DNA of 12,276 nucleotides from Alphaproteobacteria bacterium (lineage in GTDB: Bacteria; Pseudomonadota; Alphaproteobacteria; Micropepsales; Micropepsaceae), in assembly GCA_003131925.1 (NCBI GenBank), contig PKWC01000062.1:1-12276 (forward strand). Reading direction: 5' to 3'. Within the stretch, counting starts at the first letter, position 1, and each line of letters starts with the position of its first letter. Under the pieces are notes generated by a model that did not search any database, was not told where the DNA came from, and saw only the letters and a program-made list of their open reading frames with translations. Both the position numbers and the translations under genes were made by a program. Positions 1 to 6,747 of the stretch are shown here, piece after piece.

Positions 1-56
1 ATCGATCCCGAAGGGTCGAACGAGGCGATCGTTCCATCGGGAGCCCGCACAAAGCC
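1..56. repeat. 56-bp exact direct repeat inside the HAF gene (copy 1)
   Basis: Bases 1-56 are identical to bases 532-587, 531 bp (177 codons, four repeat units) apart. The match covers the end of one HAF unit and the start of the next (RAPDGTIASFDPSGS). Exact identity over 56 bp, while the units between them have diverged, points to a recent duplication or gene conversion within the repeat array. Confidence 0.85.
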
Positions 57-815
57 GTGATAGAGGTGACTGCTATCCCCGTACCATCCCGTGATCGCAC
101 CCTTGTTATTGATGATGATGGCGTCGGTGTTAATCGATCCCGAAGGATCGAACATCGTGAATGTTCCATCGGCAGCCCGCAAAAAGCCATGGTTAACGAA
201 GCTGCTGTCTTCATAATATCCCGTGATCTCGCCGCTGTCATTGTTCCAATCGGCATAGGTGTTGATGGAGCCCGGATAGTCGAACGACTTGATCTTCCCG
301 TTAGGTTTGCGCACAAAGCCGTGATAAACGAAGCTGCCGTCCTCATATTGTCCCACGATCACACCGCTGTCATTGATCGCAGTGGCATAGGTGTTGATCG
401 ATCCCGAAGGATCGAACGAGGTGATCGTTCCATCGGCGGCCCGCACCCAACCGTGATAAAACTGACTGCTATCCTCGTACCATCCTGCGGTGACTCCGTC
501 CTTATTGATGGCACCATCGTCGAAGGTGCCGATCGATCCCGAAGGGTCGAACGAGGCGATCGTTCCATCGGGAGCCCGCACAAAGCCATGCCAGATGTCT
601 TTGCCGTCCTCATAATCTCCCGCGATCCAACCGGGGTTATTCATACCTTCGGCTTCGGTGTTGATTGATCCCGTGGGATCGAATGTTGTGTATGTTGGTT
701 TGGCGTCAGCCGAGGCGGTTGACCCCAGGATGCCGAGCGCCGCACAGAGCGTCAGCGCCGTGCCGCAAGTGGTACGCTTGAGTAGCTGCTTAAGAGCATT
801 CCGTTCGTACATCAT
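1..815 (-). CDS. Secreted HAF-repeat protein (partial, C-terminus beyond left edge)
   Basis: The minus strand is open from an ATG at 815 to the left edge (271 codons, no stop). The next codon is also ATG. GGAAGGA at 823-829 sits 7 bases before the start. Residues 1-36 look like a Sec signal peptide: a basic start (R5, K9, K13, R14), a hydrophobic core at about 17-31, and an ASA cleavage site. From residue 45 there are five complete 44-45-residue repeats and the start of a sixth, each running FDPSGSINT, IN(D/N)xGxI(V/T)GxYED, HGF(V/L)R, (A/P)DGTI. This matches the HAF-family extracellular repeat (IN..G.I.G.Y...HGF). The repeats probably form beta-strand-rich propeller-like blades outside the cytoplasm; the ligand is unknown. 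It is transcribed away from the regulator at 1076, which may control it. The total length cannot be seen. Confidence 0.9.
   Translation of the reverse strand, partial: MMYERNALKQLLKRTTCGTALTLCAALGILGSTASADAKPTYTTFDPTGSINTEAEGMNNPGWIAGDYEDGKDIWHGFVRAPDGTIASFDPSGSIGTFDDGAINKDGVTAGWYEDSSQFYHGWVRAADGTITSFDPSGSINTYATAINDSGVIVGQYEDGSFVYHGFVRKPNGKIKSFDYPGSINTYADWNNDSGEITGYYEDSSFVNHGFLRAADGTFTMFDPSGSINTDAIIINNKGAITGWYGDSSHLYHGFVRAPDGTIASFDPSGS
532..587. repeat. 56-bp exact direct repeat inside the HAF gene (copy 2)
   Basis: This is the partner of the copy at 1-56, read by eye as 56 of 56 matching bases. It lies at the junction of the first and second HAF units. Confidence 0.85.
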
Positions 816-1075
816 GACGATATCCTTCCCTCGTGGCGCAGAACACCGAGCCACATCCCTGATTCGGCCGCGTGCGGCGGCCCCGCTCATGCCCGCAACA
901 CGCCTCGCCAACGGCTGCCCGATGCGTTAAACCTATAGTTGAGTAAGCGTCCCTGGCGGGGCGATGGCGCTGACCTTTCACTGCTTAACCTTGAGCCCGC
1001 GCCGGTATTCCGGCGGCGGTTCTTGCGTATGTTCGGCCCTTTGCGCGTTCATCCGAAAGGACGCCGACCCGATGA
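816..1075. promoter_or_regulatory. Divergent intergenic region between HAF gene and membrane regulator
   Basis: These 260 bp separate two divergent starts, so both promoters must lie here. I see two small hairpins. At 866-882, GGCCGC and GCGGCC flank 5 bases; this falls in the leader of the HAF gene. At 1000-1015, CGCCGG and CCGGCG flank TATT, between the genes and close to the regulator. An AT-rich patch at about 926-949 (TTAAACCTATAGTTGAGTAAG) is the likeliest promoter core, but I cannot assign clear -35 and -10 boxes. Regulators of this architecture often bind the promoter region of a divergent gene, so an operator here is plausible but not demonstrated. Confidence 0.45.
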
Positions 1076-1101
1076 TTGGCCGATCTTTCTCCGATGAATG
1101 A
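1072..1101 (+). other. Possible nine-codon leader ORF overlapping the regulator start
   Basis: An ATG at 1072 opens a nine-residue frame (MIGRSFSDE) that stops with the TGA at 1099-1101. AAAGGA at 1056-1061 is 10 bases before it, better spaced than for the regulator's TTG at 1076 (14 bases). The stop overlaps the in-frame ATG of the regulator at 1094 (ATGAATGA), the geometry of translational coupling. It may equally be chance. Confidence 0.25.
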
Positions 1102-3112
1102 GCGTTTCTCACGTGCAGGGCTGATCGCTCGCGTGGATCTGGTGCACGAGCCGGAATTTGCGCTGGGCAATGTGCAAGTGCGCCCCGCGCTGTGTGAAGT
1201 AGCGGGCCCTGGTTGGTCGGAAATGCTGGAGCCGCGCGTCATGCAGGTGTTGGTCGCGCTGACAAGAGCCAAGGGAAGCGTGGTTTCCCGCGACGAACTG
1301 ATCGAGGCGTGCTGGGAGGGTCGCGCTGTCGGCGAAGATTCGATCACCCGTTGCGTCGGCCGCCTGCGCAAGCTCGCGGAGACAAGCAACAACGCCTTCA
1401 CACTGGATACCGTTTTGCGGGTTGGTTACCGGCTGAAAGTCATGGAAGCGCCAGCAATCACGAGACTCGATTCGGCATCCGCCTGCGAGGCTGTACCGTC
1501 AGCGAGTACGGCAACCCCCTCAGACGATTCAAAACCGAAGCATTTTAACAATCCGATCCTATTGGCATCCCTCGCTGCCGCGGCATGCGTGGCCGTGCTC
1601 ATGGTAGCGCTTGCGGTATGGTGGTTCCGATCCGCGCCGCCGGCCGCTCCAAACGTACCGCTTGGCCCCGCCGCGTCGGTGGCCGTGCTGCCCTTCGTGA
1701 ACATGAGCGGCGATCCAGCGAAGGAATATTTCAGCGACGGGTTTTCGGAGGAACTACTCAATGACCTCTCAAACGATCCGCGTCTGCGGGTCGCCGCACG
1801 CACCTCCTCATTCGCATTCAAAGGCAGGAGCGGCGACACGAAGGCAATCGCGCGCGCCCTTCATGTGCATGCCATCGTAGAGGGCGGCGTGCGCGATGCG
1901 GGCAGCCGGGTGCGGATCACCGCCCAGCTCATCGATGCGGACAATGGCTACAACATCTGGTCGGCGCGCTACGACCGCGATCTCAGCGACGTCCTCAGGG
2001 TCCAGGACGAAGTCGCCCGCGCCATCACCGTTGCCCTGACCCATAAGATATTGCCGGGCGCAGTGGAGACGCCGCGGCCCGGGAAAATCGACCCGGCGGT
2101 GTATCGGATGTATCTCGAAGCCCAAAATCAGCTCAGTCTGGTCCCGGAAGACGGCTGGAAAAAGGGATTCGCGCTGCTCCAGCAGGTTACGGCGAGACAA
2201 CCTGATTTCGCCGAAGGGTGGGCAAGTCTTTCGTTCGCTGCGTGGGATGTAGCCGTAGTTTTCGAGCCGCAGCAACAAAACTCCATCTTGGCTGCAGGGA
2301 GGGTAGCAGCCGAAAGAGCGCTCCTTCTCGACCCTCGCAACATAGGTGCCCGCGTGGTGCGCGCTGTGTACAAGTTATGGGACTGGGACTGGAGTGCTGC
2401 GACGTCGGACTTCCGCGCCCTTCGCGCCCAGAGCCCGAACCACATACGGGTTCTCTTCGGTTTGCGCGCCTACTACAGGTTCATGGGATTTCAGAACGAA
2501 GCGCTCGAAAGCATGCGGCGCGCGGAGGCGATCGATCCCCTGTCCGCTCACACAAAAAGATTGATAGTGGGGGAATTAGTCATGATGGACCGCTACCGGG
2601 AGGCGATCGCAACGGCTCGCGCGGCTCTCGCCCACCATCCGGACAGTGGCGACGCGCTACTCTCGCTTTGCCAGGCTTATGCCAAGACAGGCCAAATCCA
2701 ACAAGCGCGCGAAGTCAATGCACACCTTCGACAATTCGGGAATCCTATGATTGCTCAGTCTTGCGACTTCGAGATAGATGCGGCGACAGGCGATGCTTTG
2801 GCAGCCCGGACGATCCTGAACAACTGGATAGCCGAGTTTCCCGACAAATTTTCAGGTGAACACGAATACGCGACGGACATCGCCGACCAGTACGTGGCGT
2901 TGAACGATTTCGACAGGGCTGGCGACTGGTATGAGCGCGCGTATGATCGTCACGAGGCCTTTCTTTTCGCCGACACTTTCTTCATTGACGACGCAAAGTA
3001 TCGCCAAACCGCAAGCTTCAAAGCGCTGAGCCAACGGCCGGGCTTCAAGGAATGGCAGGCCGAGCACGACCGGATCGCAGCCGAGCTCGCCGCTCGCGGC
3101 GGCGCGCCGTGA
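1076..3112 (+). CDS. Membrane-anchored winged-helix regulator with TolB-like and TPR regions
   Basis: The 678-residue reading starts at TTG 1076; an ATG at 1094 (672 residues) is also possible. Residues about 28-122 form an OmpR/PhoB-type winged helix (EPRVMQVLVAL, then VVSRDELIEACWEG, DSITRCVGRLRKL, and the wing VLRVGYRLKV). A proline- and serine-rich linker follows, then one membrane segment at about 160-184. Residues 200-325 carry the TolB/FlgO-like pattern SVAVLPFVNMSGDP, YFSDGFSEELLNDLS, and IVEGGVRDAGSRVRITAQLID. About 340-665 is a helical TPR-type region. The layout resembles CadC-like one-component regulators: DNA binding in the cytoplasm, sensing outside the membrane. It has no receiver or kinase domain, so it is not a two-component response regulator. 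Homologs are sometimes mislabelled adenylate cyclase, but no cyclase domain is present. The divergent HAF gene is the natural candidate target. Its signal is unknown. Confidence 0.88.
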   Translation: MADLSPMNERFSRAGLIARVDLVHEPEFALGNVQVRPALCEVAGPGWSEMLEPRVMQVLVALTRAKGSVVSRDELIEACWEGRAVGEDSITRCVGRLRKLAETSNNAFTLDTVLRVGYRLKVMEAPAITRLDSASACEAVPSASTATPSDDSKPKHFNNPILLASLAAAACVAVLMVALAVWWFRSAPPAAPNVPLGPAASVAVLPFVNMSGDPAKEYFSDGFSEELLNDLSNDPRLRVAARTSSFAFKGRSGDTKAIARALHVHAIVEGGVRDAGSRVRITAQLIDADNGYNIWSARYDRDLSDVLRVQDEVARAITVALTHKILPGAVETPRPGKIDPAVYRMYLEAQNQLSLVPEDGWKKGFALLQQVTARQPDFAEGWASLSFAAWDVAVVFEPQQQNSILAAGRVAAERALLLDPRNIGARVVRAVYKLWDWDWSAATSDFRALRAQSPNHIRVLFGLRAYYRFMGFQNEALESMRRAEAIDPLSAHTKRLIVGELVMMDRYREAIATARAALAHHPDSGDALLSLCQAYAKTGQIQQAREVNAHLRQFGNPMIAQSCDFEIDAATGDALAARTILNNWIAEFPDKFSGEHEYATDIADQYVALNDFDRAGDWYERAYDRHEAFLFADTFFIDDAKYRQTASFKALSQRPGFKEWQAEHDRIAAELAARGGAP

Positions 3113-3146
3113 ATGGGAAGAAACAAAGGCGAGTGTACGGCGGGGT

Positions 3147-3398
3147 GTGCGTATGCGGGCGCTTATCGACAGCAGGCAGCACCCGTCCCATCCAGGCCAG
3201 GGAAATTTCCCGCAGGCCATAACGGATGCAAATTCGGCACTCGCCATCGACCCGAAAATGCCATCGTCGCTCTATGTGCGCGGACTGGCAAATCTGAAAT
3301 CGGGAAATGCCACGGAAGGCAATGCCGACATTGCAGCGGCCAAATCGATCGACGCAAAGATCGCGGACACCTATGCCGGTTATGGTGTCGCGCCGTGA
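3147..3398 (+). pseudogene. TPR-protein C-terminal fragment (probably decayed)
   Basis: This frame encodes one and a half TPR units: NFPQAITDANSALAIDP, then SSLYVRGLANLKSGNA, then EGNADIAAAKSID, ending in DAKIADTYAGYGVAP. That is the usual C-terminal end of a longer TPR protein, but the N-terminal repeats are missing. The first 25 or so residues (from GTG 3147, or ATG 3153) do not look like TPR, and no good ribosome binding site precedes them. It starts only 34 bases after the regulator's stop, in another frame, and could in principle be co-transcribed. A second, shorter copy of the tail lies at the right edge of the window, with 22 identical bases (3363-3384 against 12255-12276). I read this as a remnant, although a short expressed TPR protein cannot be excluded. 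Confidence 0.6.
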
Positions 3399-3500
3399 CC
3401 ATTCGGGTCCCGAAAGAAGCCCCGATTTGAAATCATGGATCATGCCGCTGAGTTCTCGGGTGGATATTCGAGTCGCATCGGGGGGAGAATCCGAACCGCG

Positions 3501-3605
3501 TCAGCGGGAGCAGACCGTCAGCGCCGCTGAAACCAGCGGCGCGCCTTGAAAACCATCACGCCGCCGACGAGAAGTCACGCGAGGATGGCGCCAAAACCGA
3601 ATGCC
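3501..3605. repeat. 105-bp dispersed direct repeat, copy A
   Basis: It aligns without gaps to 11360-11464 with about 7 mismatches (about 93% identity by eye); the left half is identical. It covers the last codons of the small membrane protein at 3575-4009, the lost tail beyond its stop, the ancestral stop (3518-3520), and 17 bases past that stop. A hairpin of 9 bp with an AAAC loop (3521-3542) is embedded and sits on the ancestral stop. Confidence 0.85.
3518..3574 (-). pseudogene. Lost C-terminal tail of the small membrane protein
   Basis: The frame of the gene at 3575-4009 continues past its TGA (3575-3577) for 18 codons, LLVGGVMVFKARRWFQRR, and then reaches another TGA at 3518-3520. It would complete a fourth membrane segment and add a positively charged end. 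The related copy at 11377-11433 keeps the same tail, and has CGG (Arg) in place of the TGA. The shared protein sequence implies that the tail was once translated. It is now outside the gene unless the TGA is read through or is a sequencing error. Confidence 0.65.
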
Positions 3606-4009
3606 ACACGGCCCATGATCTGACTGCCGCCGGAGACGCCCACGGACATCGCGTCGCCGCCCGAGACCGAGAAGCCCCGCTCGCCGGGGCCAAACGCGAC
3701 CCACGTCAAGAGCAGCGCGAGCAGAACCGTGATCACCGCTCCCATCGCCTTGTAGATATCGCGCACCGGGCGCGGCGCCGTCGCAGAGAGTTCGCCGCTT
3801 GAATCGCCTGCGCCTGCCAGACCATTCACGATCGAAACAATGCCAGCAAGGAAAAACGCCAGCCCGATCGCTGCGCCAATCCAGGCCGGCGCGTCGCCCG
3901 CGTGTGGCGCACGCGACGGTATAATGTTCAGTGCCGCCAGCAGGGGGAGCGTCCCCACCGCAGCGGTGACCACGCCGAGTACGATCCTGATCCAACTCGA
4001 TGCGGGCAA
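3575..4009 (-). CDS. Small membrane protein, truncated by an in-frame stop
   Basis: The open frame reaches further upstream, but that part overlaps the hydratase gene on the other strand. I prefer TTG at 4009, with AGGAG 10 bases upstream; no ATG lies between there and the first membrane segments, so the start is uncertain. The resulting 144 residues have three clear membrane segments: VLGVVTAAVGTLPLLAALNI, the stretch from WIGAAIGLAFFLAGI to SIVNGL, and AVITVLLALLLTWVAF. A fourth begins at VAFGFGAILA and is cut by TGA. Without this stop the protein would have four segments and end KARRWFQRR. I recognise no family and no catalytic motif. It is divergent from the hydratase at 4166, about 156 bp apart. 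It may be a pseudogene or a shortened functional form. Confidence 0.65.
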   Translation of the reverse strand: MPASSWIRIVLGVVTAAVGTLPLLAALNIIPSRAPHAGDAPAWIGAAIGLAFFLAGIVSIVNGLAGAGDSSGELSATAPRPVRDIYKAMGAVITVLLALLLTWVAFGPGERGFSVSGGDAMSVGVSGGSQIMGRVAFGFGAILA

Positions 4010-4165
4010 ATCCCGACAACTCCTGACCCGAACACACAATGCCGCAAATTCGTAAATCCATTCTTTCGCGATCGTGCCGGAGCGCGGCAGACTCTGGCAC
4101 AGCCCGCGGTGATCACCGCGTTTTGCGCGTGTTAATGTGAGCCCGGAAATGCGGAGAATCGAATC

Positions 4166-4585
4166 ATGCGCGCCTTTCCTCACGAGCGGTTTTCGAGCGA
4201 AATCACGCTTTCTCCGGAGATGATCGGCGAGTATGCCCACCTGGTCGGCGACACGAATCCCGTGCACCACGATCCGTCATTTGCCTCCGCAACGCGCTTC
4301 GGGCGGCTGATTGCCAGCGGAACGCATACGACCGCGCTGCTCCTGGGCTTGACGGCATCGCATTATTCCAAACGGGGCTCGATGGTTGGCCTGGAGTTCT
4401 GGGTTCGCTTCCGGAGCGCCATATTCGCGGACGAGACCATTTGCCTCGAATGGCTCGTGATCAAGGTTACGCCAAACGCAAATCTCGGAGGCGACGTGGT
4501 GGAGCTTCGCGGGCGGATTCGAAACGCGAAAGGCGTGACGGCGTTGGGCGCAAAAGGACGCGTGCTCGTTACCGATTGGCTGTAG
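4166..4585 (+). CDS. MaoC/PhaJ-type hot-dog enoyl-CoA hydratase
   Basis: The protein has 139 residues and starts at ATG 4166, with GGAG at 4153-4156. Residues 23-40 hold the hydratase signature Y..LVGDTNPVHHD..FA, with the expected catalytic Asp29 and His34. RFGRLIASGTHT (44-55) is the conserved segment that packs against the active site. The length fits single hot-dog (R)-specific hydratases (134-150 residues). Such enzymes add water to trans-2-enoyl-CoA to give (R)-3-hydroxyacyl-CoA, in fatty-acid breakdown or polyhydroxyalkanoate supply, in the cytoplasm as dimers. Nothing in the neighbourhood (no PhaC, no acyl-CoA dehydrogenase) narrows the substrate, so I give no gene symbol. A role as a MaoC-like thioesterase or as another hydratase subfamily is possible. 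Confidence 0.87.
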   Translation: MRAFPHERFSSEITLSPEMIGEYAHLVGDTNPVHHDPSFASATRFGRLIASGTHTTALLLGLTASHYSKRGSMVGLEFWVRFRSAIFADETICLEWLVIKVTPNANLGGDVVELRGRIRNAKGVTALGAKGRVLVTDWL

Positions 4586-4763
4586 CGGAAATTGCAAATT
4601 CTTTGCGTTCACAGAGCGGCGCGCTCTTCCCTATAACTGTCTCTCTTGAAGGGACAATGGCAGACGGCTCGCTCCACTGGACGGATCTCGCCGGCTGCTT
4701 TGGTGCGCGACCCGATTCGGCCTACTCTTGATCGGTCTAATCCGCCGCGGGGGGGCCGTCCGA

Positions 4764-5336
4764 ATGTTCGAACACGTTACCATCCTTCTTTCCATCATAT
4801 TTGCGTTGGCGATGACGCACATTCTGGCGAGCGCGACGGAACTCGTTTGGGAACGTCACAAGGTTCGCTTTTATGGATTGCACGCTGTTTGGATGGCCAA
4901 TGCGCTGCTCGCCCTTCTGTGCTACTGGGTTTCGATTTGGGATCTGACGACGGTCAAGCGCTGGACGGGGTTGGAAATTGTTTTCCAATTCCTTCCCGCG
5001 ATCGTCCAGTACTTCGCGTGCTCGCTGCTATCCATGAGGCGCGAAGGCGACGAAATGATGGACATGAAAACGTTTTACGAACGGCAGAGGCCAGCCATTT
5101 TTACAGCGTTTTCCCTGATGATGGTCACATCGATGATCCAGACCTACGTCGATCGGAACAATTTGGCGTGGCCTGCACCGTCCGACTGGATCGGCGCGGA
5201 GCTTCCGATATTTCTGATGCTCGTCGCCACGTTGATCGCAGGTTGGGCCAAGCCGCTCTGGTTGCAGTGGATCGCCGGCCTGTTCATAATCGGTTTGGAA
5301 ACATTATTCCTCGCCGTGTACGCGGTTCGCACTTAA
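4764..5336 (+). CDS. Six-helix membrane protein of unknown function
   Basis: I chose ATG 4764 (190 residues) over TTG 4728: the protein then begins directly with a membrane helix (FEHVTILLSIIFALAMTHIL), and a GGGGGGG run lies about 8 bases upstream as a weak binding site. Predicted membrane segments are at about 3-24, 38-60, 70-91, 110-127, 146-162 and 165-187. The loop at 91-110 is charged (MRREGDEMMDMKTFYERQRP). Conserved-looking polar residues inside helices (T18, H19, E26) may matter, but I see no catalytic motif. Proteins of this pattern are common as conserved hypotheticals in proteobacteria. It follows the hydratase by 178 bp on the same strand; the gap is long enough for its own promoter. 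The stop at 5334-5336 is followed by an inverted repeat at 5374-5413. Confidence 0.78.
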   Translation: MFEHVTILLSIIFALAMTHILASATELVWERHKVRFYGLHAVWMANALLALLCYWVSIWDLTTVKRWTGLEIVFQFLPAIVQYFACSLLSMRREGDEMMDMKTFYERQRPAIFTAFSLMMVTSMIQTYVDRNNLAWPAPSDWIGAELPIFLMLVATLIAGWAKPLWLQWIAGLFIIGLETLFLAVYAVRT

Positions 5337-5636
5337 CTGGTATCGCGGCACGTCAGGTCCGCGCGGGAATCTTCACGGCAGCTTTCGGCCCGAGAGCGCG
5401 AAAAGCTGCCGTGGCGCGCAGCCTTTCCCAGGAAGCACGAGCGCAGTCGGCGAAGCGGCCAAAAAACGCGAATACTCGGCCGCGAGGGCGCGGGTTTTGG
5501 ACTATCCTGCCACGCCACCGCCTGTTAATTCTCCGGCTTGGGACGGTTGGTGCCCGCGATCCGGCGCATGAGCGGGACGAGAGCAGCTGGCCAGGACATC
5601 CATCGGCGAAAGATCCGCCTGCGAAGAGGTAATGAC
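5337..5636. other. 300-bp intergenic region with inverted repeats
   Basis: No convincing gene lies here; frames crossing it on either strand are arginine- and proline-rich shadows. It holds a 12-bp perfect inverted repeat (5374-5413) and a weaker pair, GCGGCC and GGCCGC, a little further on (around 5456-5485). The promoter of the gene at 5637 must lie here unless it is transcribed through. I cannot pick clear boxes. Confidence 0.4.
5374..5413. repeat. 12-bp perfect inverted repeat (hairpin)
   Basis: CACGGCAGCTTT (5374-5385) pairs with AAAGCTGCCGTG (5402-5413) around 16 bases; two more pairs (CG with CG) can form next to a bulged A. It starts 38 bases after the stop of the six-helix protein. 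It could end transcription, but no T-run follows, so a classical intrinsic terminator is not supported; a mRNA-stabilising hairpin or a repeat element fits as well. Confidence 0.6.
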
Positions 5637-6593
5637 ATGACCGAGGACGCAACCGGGCCAACCGGGCAGGCACGACTGAATCGGGGACGTGAGAACCGGA
5701 GCGCGCGCCGCATGGCATGGGCGCTGATCATGTGCGGGGTTGGCGCTTTCGGCGGCGCTGCCGCTGCACAGACAGGCTATGTCGGCATTCTGGGGGGCGG
5801 GCCGGTTTACAAGCACATCGCGATAAATATCACGGAACTCAAGAAATCAGAGTTCAATGAACTGATCGTCTGGAGCGTCGAGGTCAACAGCGCGGGCGAT
5901 TTGAACCTGAACGGCGAATTTCCGCTGACATCTGCGGGCGCCTATATCGGGAATCAAACATACCCCGATTTCCCCGCCGATCTGAAGAAGATCAAGCGGG
6001 GCACGGTCACGCGCGTCACCCTTAGCATCGGGTCGTCCAACTACGGTGACTGGGAGGATATCAAATCGCTGGTCGATTCGCAGGGAACCGGACCGGACAG
6101 CATTCTCTACAAGGATTTCGCGGCGCTGAAGGCGGCGCTACCGGTCGACGCGATCGATTTCGATGACGAAAACAGCTATGATGCGCCTTCGACGATCAAA
6201 TTCGCGGTGATGCTTGGGAAGCTTGGCTACAAGGTCACCATGAACCCCTATACCAATTCCAGTTACTGGACGTCGGTGGTGTCGGCAATCAACACCAAGC
6301 GCGCCGGCACGGTGGATGGCATTCATTTGCAGACCTTTGCCGGAGGTGAGGGCAACACTCCCTGCTCGGGCTGGGATTTCGGCAGCGTGCCGGTTTATCC
6401 CGGCATATCGGACCAAACCTCGGCGCCGCCCTATCTGACGCCGGCGCAGACAAAGGTGGCGATGCGGAACTGGCATAAACAATGCGCCATTACAGGCGGC
6501 TGGGTGTGGATTTTCGATCAGATCGCGGGCACCGACCAGGTGCACGAATACGCCCACGCGATCATCAAGGGCGTCGGCGGAGCGGCGCGGTAG
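5637..6593 (+). CDS. Secreted GH18-like (chitinase-fold) protein
   Basis: ATG 5637 has GAAGAGG about 8 bases upstream and gives 318 residues. A charged 25-residue start with SARR precedes a hydrophobic core (about 26-40) and an AAA cleavage site near residue 44, so it is exported; a start at ATG 5712 is possible. The mature part has the two hallmark GH18 strands: VTLSIGSSNYGDW at 127-139 (the SxGG-like region, here SIGS at 130-133) and DAIDFDDE at 171-178, which fits DxxDxDxE exactly, with Glu178 as the expected catalytic acid. Later strands (KVTMNPYT, GIHLQTFAGG, GGWVWIFDQI) fit a TIM barrel. GH18 enzymes cleave beta-1,4 N-acetylglucosamine chains by substrate assistance. The second Gly of SxGG is Ser, and the protein is short, so a non-chitinase substrate or a lectin-like role is possible. 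Neighbours give no hint. Confidence 0.7.
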   Translation: MTEDATGPTGQARLNRGRENRSARRMAWALIMCGVGAFGGAAAAQTGYVGILGGGPVYKHIAINITELKKSEFNELIVWSVEVNSAGDLNLNGEFPLTSAGAYIGNQTYPDFPADLKKIKRGTVTRVTLSIGSSNYGDWEDIKSLVDSQGTGPDSILYKDFAALKAALPVDAIDFDDENSYDAPSTIKFAVMLGKLGYKVTMNPYTNSSYWTSVVSAINTKRAGTVDGIHLQTFAGGEGNTPCSGWDFGSVPVYPGISDQTSAPPYLTPAQTKVAMRNWHKQCAITGGWVWIFDQIAGTDQVHEYAHAIIKGVGGAAR

Positions 6594-6747
6594 GAATATG
6601 TAAGCTGTCGCCGCATTCCGTCGTGCCCACGCTTCCGCGCCACTTGCGAGTGCAAACAGTAGGTTCTGTTTTTGGCTATGATCCGCAGATTGTCTGGCGT
6701 ATGGCTCCCGCCTCTCGAAAATGGCCATATGTCATGGCAGAATTGGC

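Noticed and set aside
1..600. CRISPR-like regular repeats
   Set aside because: The period of about 132 bp is coding, in frame, and the units diverge mainly at wobble and loop positions; there are no spacers.
57..668. 203-residue plus-strand open frame
   Set aside because: It lies opposite the HAF repeat gene and owes its length to the repeats; it has no signal or family features, while the minus strand has a signal peptide and clear HAF units.
3521..3542. Intrinsic terminator at the 9-bp hairpin
   Set aside because: The stem encodes the conserved RRWFQRR end and no T-run follows on either strand, so coding constraint and duplication explain it as well.
3501..4100. 199-residue minus-strand frame overlapping the small membrane protein
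   Set aside because: Its composition is Arg- and Gly-rich, and the alternative frame shows regular membrane helices and the duplicated tail.
4646..5632. 328-residue plus-strand open frame
   Set aside because: It overlaps the six-helix membrane protein in another frame and is Arg-rich with no domain pattern; hydrophobic helices mark the real frame.
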